This document shows, piece by piece, positions 61,566 to 64,000 of a stretch of DNA of 64,000 bases. Source of the DNA: Phenylobacterium sp. J426 (GTDB taxonomy: Bacteria > Pseudomonadota > Alphaproteobacteria > Caulobacterales > Caulobacteraceae); assembly GCF_024699945.1 (NCBI RefSeq), contig NZ_JAJOMY010000001.1:3107001-3171000 (forward strand), written 5' to 3'. Each line of letters opens with the position of its first letter. Positions within the stretch are counted from its first letter, which is position 1. The position numbers and the translations under genes are program-made. The notes beneath the pieces are model-generated. The model was given only the letters and a program-made list of their open reading frames with translations, was not told the DNA's origin and ran no database searches.

Positions 61566-62780
61566 ATGCACGTCCTACAGAACATCCTGCTGTACATCCT
61601 GCCGTTCGTGCTGGTGCTGGGCGTCGTCGTGACGGTCCATGAGCTAGGCCATTTCCTGGCCGCCAAGTGGCTGGGTACGAAGATCGACCGCTTCTCCATC
61701 GGCTTCGGCCGCGCGGTGGCGAGTTGGCGAGACAAGCAGGGCGTGGAGTGGCGGATCGGCTGGCTGCCGCTGGGCGGCTACGTCCGCTTCGCCGGTGACG
61801 ACAACGCCTCATCGATCCCCGACGCCGACGACCTCGACGAAATGCGTCGCGATGTGGTGCGGCGCGAAGGCGTGGCGTCGCTCGGCCAGTACTTCCACTT
61901 CAAGCCGCTGTGGCAGCGCGCGATTATCGTTGCTGCCGGTCCGTTCGCGAACTTCGCTCTCGCCATCGCGATCTTCGCCGGCCTGATGATGAGCTTCGGC
62001 GAGATGGTGCTGCCGTTCCGCGTCGCCGAAGTGACGCCGAACAGCGCGGCCGCCGCCGCCGGATTCCGTCCGGGGGACAGGGTCGTGGCGGTGAACGGCC
62101 GCGAAATGACGGCCTTCAACGAAATCGCGCAGGTGATCGAGGTGCGGGGTGGGGTGCCGACGACCTTCACCGTCGACCGTGGGGGCCAGCGCCTTGATCT
62201 CGTGGCGACGCCCCGCTGGGAGGTTCGCGAAGATCGCATCGCGGGCAAGAAGACGGCTGGGACCCTGGGGCTCCGTCCCGCTCAGGAATTCTCGGACTAC
62301 GTCCGCGTGCGCTATGGCCCGGCGGAGGCTCTGGTGGGCGGAGCCGCCCGCACGTGGAACGTGCTGGAGACCAGCGTCTATTACCTAGGGCGGATGATCA
62401 CCGGCCAGGTGAGCACAGACCAGTTGCGTGGTCCGCTGGGGATCGCAAGCGTCACGAAGAACGTGGCTCAGGTCGGCGCCGAAGGCGCGCCGTCGGTCGG
62501 GGCCATGGTCATGGGTGTCGGTCTCAACCTGCTGCAGCTGGTGGCGCTCATCTCGGTGAGCATCGGTTTCATGAACCTGCTGCCGGTCCCCGTCCTCGAC
62601 GGCGGCCATCTCCTGTTCTACGCCTACGAAGCGGTCGCTCGTCGCCCTCTTGGCGCCAAGGTTCAGGCTGCAGGGTACCGCGTAGGCCTTGCACTCGTCC
62701 TTGGTTTGATGTTGTTCGCGACCTGGAACGATTTGCAGCGCCTCCGTGTGTTCAATCTGTTCGGCGGCCTATTCTCCTAG
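61566..62780 (+). CDS. rseP: Site-2 protease RseP family (M50)
   Basis: A 404-residue intramembrane zinc metalloprotease. HELGH (residues 25-29) in the first helix and VPVLDGGHLLFY (~343) supply the zinc ligands. A PDZ domain lies between (~130-200, around AAAAGFRPGDRVVAVNGREM). Members cleave anti-sigma factors and remnant signal peptides; in Caulobacter a homologue (MmpA) cleaves PodJ. The position between dxr and bamA is widely conserved. Confidence 0.94.
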   Translation: MHVLQNILLYILPFVLVLGVVVTVHELGHFLAAKWLGTKIDRFSIGFGRAVASWRDKQGVEWRIGWLPLGGYVRFAGDDNASSIPDADDLDEMRRDVVRREGVASLGQYFHFKPLWQRAIIVAAGPFANFALAIAIFAGLMMSFGEMVLPFRVAEVTPNSAAAAAGFRPGDRVVAVNGREMTAFNEIAQVIEVRGGVPTTFTVDRGGQRLDLVATPRWEVREDRIAGKKTAGTLGLRPAQEFSDYVRVRYGPAEALVGGAARTWNVLETSVYYLGRMITGQVSTDQLRGPLGIASVTKNVAQVGAEGAPSVGAMVMGVGLNLLQLVALISVSIGFMNLLPVPVLDGGHLLFYAYEAVARRPLGAKVQAAGYRVGLALVLGLMLFATWNDLQRLRVFNLFGGLFS

Positions 62781-62809
62781 GCCCTCGGTCTCACAAAACG
62801 GCTGATTCG

Positions 62810-64000
62810 ATGCTCAAGAACCGCGCCCGCAGTGCTGCGCTAGCCTCCGGCCTTGCCCTTCTTCTGGGCTCGACGGCGCTCGTCGCGCCCACGCTTGCCT
62901 ATGCCCAGCAGCAGAGTGGCGTGATCCAGAGGATCCTCGTCCAGGGCAACGAGCGGATCGAACAGGCGACCGTCGTCTCCTACCTGCCTGTGGGCGTGGG
63001 CGAGGAAGTCACACCCGAGAAGATCGACCTGGCGCTGAAGGCGCTGTTCCGGACCGACCTCTTCGCCGATGTGAAGATCGACTACCAGAACGGCGACCTC
63101 GTGATCACCGTCGAGGAGAACCCGATCATCAACCGGGTGATCTTCGAGGGGAACTCGGGGCTCAAGGAAGACAAGCTGCGCGACGAGGTCTCGATCCGTC
63201 CTCGCGGCATCTTCACGCGCGCAAAGGTGCAGAGCGACGTGCAACGCATCGTCGAGCTCTACCGCCGATCGGGCCGGATCTCGGCTACGGTGACGCCGCA
63301 GGTCATCGAGCTGCCGCAGAAGCGTGTCGACCTCATCTTCAAGATCGACGAGGGGCCGAAGAGCGGCATCCTGTCGGTCAACTTCCTGGGTAACAGGGCC
63401 TTCTCCGACAACGACCTGCGCGACGTCGTCGTGACCGAGGAGAGCCGCTGGTACAAGTTCTTCTCGAACAACGCGAACTACGACCCGGACCGCCTCGAAT
63501 ACGACAAGGAACAGCTGCGGAAGCACTACCGCAACCGCGGGTACTACGACTTCCGGGTCTCATCGGCGGTGGCGGAGCTGGCGCCCGACAAGAACGGCTT
63601 CGTGGTCACCTATACGGTGGATGAAGGTCCCCGGTACGAGTTCGGCAAGGTCGAGGTCCAGACCGAGCTGCAGAAGCTCGACAAGAACGTGCTGGCCGCC
63701 CTGCTGCCGATCCGCGAAGGCCAGACCTACCAGGATCAGTCGATCGAACAGGCGACGGACGCCCTGACGTTCGCGGCCGGCGCTGCCGGCTTCGCCTTCG
63801 TGGATGTGCGGCCCAACTACACGCCGAACCGGGAGACGCGGAAGGTCGACGTGACGTTCCAGGTCCGCGAAGGTCCGCGGGTGTACGTCGACCGGATCGA
63901 CATCGTCGGGAACACCCAGACCCTCGACTACGTGATCCGGCGCGAGATGAACGTCGTCGAGGGCGATGCGTACAATCGCGCGCTCGTCGACCGGTCTCGC
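62810..64000 (+). CDS. bamA: Outer membrane assembly factor BamA (5' part)
   Basis: A 397-codon fragment open to the window end. It begins with a signal peptide (MLKNRARSAALASG... cleaved after about AYA, residue 32), then successive POTRA domains, with typical GN-x-R-I starts (VQGNERIEQATVVSYL, FEGNSGLKEDKL, FLGNRAFSDNDL) and a fifth beginning DIVGNTQTLDYVI. The beta-barrel lies beyond the window. BamA folds and inserts outer-membrane proteins. The gene is 29 bases after rseP. Confidence 0.95.
   Translation, partial: MLKNRARSAALASGLALLLGSTALVAPTLAYAQQQSGVIQRILVQGNERIEQATVVSYLPVGVGEEVTPEKIDLALKALFRTDLFADVKIDYQNGDLVITVEENPIINRVIFEGNSGLKEDKLRDEVSIRPRGIFTRAKVQSDVQRIVELYRRSGRISATVTPQVIELPQKRVDLIFKIDEGPKSGILSVNFLGNRAFSDNDLRDVVVTEESRWYKFFSNNANYDPDRLEYDKEQLRKHYRNRGYYDFRVSSAVAELAPDKNGFVVTYTVDEGPRYEFGKVEVQTELQKLDKNVLAALLPIREGQTYQDQSIEQATDALTFAAGAAGFAFVDVRPNYTPNRETRKVDVTFQVREGPRVYVDRIDIVGNTQTLDYVIRREMNVVEGDAYNRALVDRSR

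Overview
The window is GC-rich and densely coded. It looks like chromosome from an alphaproteobacterium of the Caulobacteraceae, probably close to Phenylobacterium or Caulobacter. Three things point there. The gene order is the one known from Caulobacter: clpP, a HAD phosphatase, clpX, lon, hup, nuoA-N, bpl, coaX, rnj, a methylmalonyl-CoA epimerase, a DUF1467 gene, proS, lolC/E-lolD, dnaE, rpsB, tsf, pyrH, frr, uppS, cdsA, dxr, rseP, bamA. The one SOS box seen has the alphaproteobacterial spacing (GAAC-N7-GAAC). A 29-residue SidA-like gene sits just upstream of dnaE. The species assignment is inference.

Layout. Positions 1-8,400 carry accessory and envelope genes: a partial HAD hydrolase, an MprF-like flippase-domain membrane protein, a BON protein, a VanZ-like protein, a PHA-system protein, a YihY-family protein, an ABC-F ATPase, ndk and small DUF proteins. 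Positions 8,600-19,000 hold the protein quality-control block: a DsbA-family protein, clpP, a receiver-like protein, otsA, a glycosyltransferase, a CicA-like phosphatase, clpX, an AlkD-like protein, lon and an HU gene. At 19,088-23,881 a yybP-ykoY (Mn2+) riboswitch precedes a TMEM165/GDT1 transporter, followed by a POT-family transporter gene split by a complete IS21-family element. Positions 23,885-27,865 hold two tRNA genes, an aldo/keto reductase, a Baeyer-Villiger monooxygenase and an MliC-type lipoprotein. Positions 28,057-42,834 are a full 14-gene respiratory complex I operon with an extra small lipoprotein gene inside it. Positions 42,839-50,595 run from biotin ligase and type III pantothenate kinase through RNase J and ProS to the Lol lipoprotein exporter. 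Positions 50,640-54,442 hold an SOS promoter, the sidA-like peptide gene and dnaE. Positions 55,386-64,000 carry rpsB through bamA (partial): translation, UMP kinase, isoprenoid and phospholipid synthesis and outer-membrane assembly.

A recurring oddity is single-base indels that break otherwise intact genes: a YihY-family gene, nuoI, nuoN, mce, proS (two), dnaE, a GNAT gene, pyrH (two), dxr and two small secreted-protein genes. Most lie in short G or C runs, and several of the genes are essential in most bacteria. Sequencing or assembly error is therefore the simplest explanation, and I annotate these as genes, not pseudogenes. The one convincing real gene disruption is the IS21 insertion, which has clean ends and a target duplication.

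The most notable signals are the LexA-controlled SidA-like division inhibitor next to dnaE, the manganese riboswitch, the frame-restorable IS21 insertion with tandem terminal repeats, the lipoprotein embedded in the nuo operon, and a receiver-like protein that lacks the phospho-acceptor aspartate.
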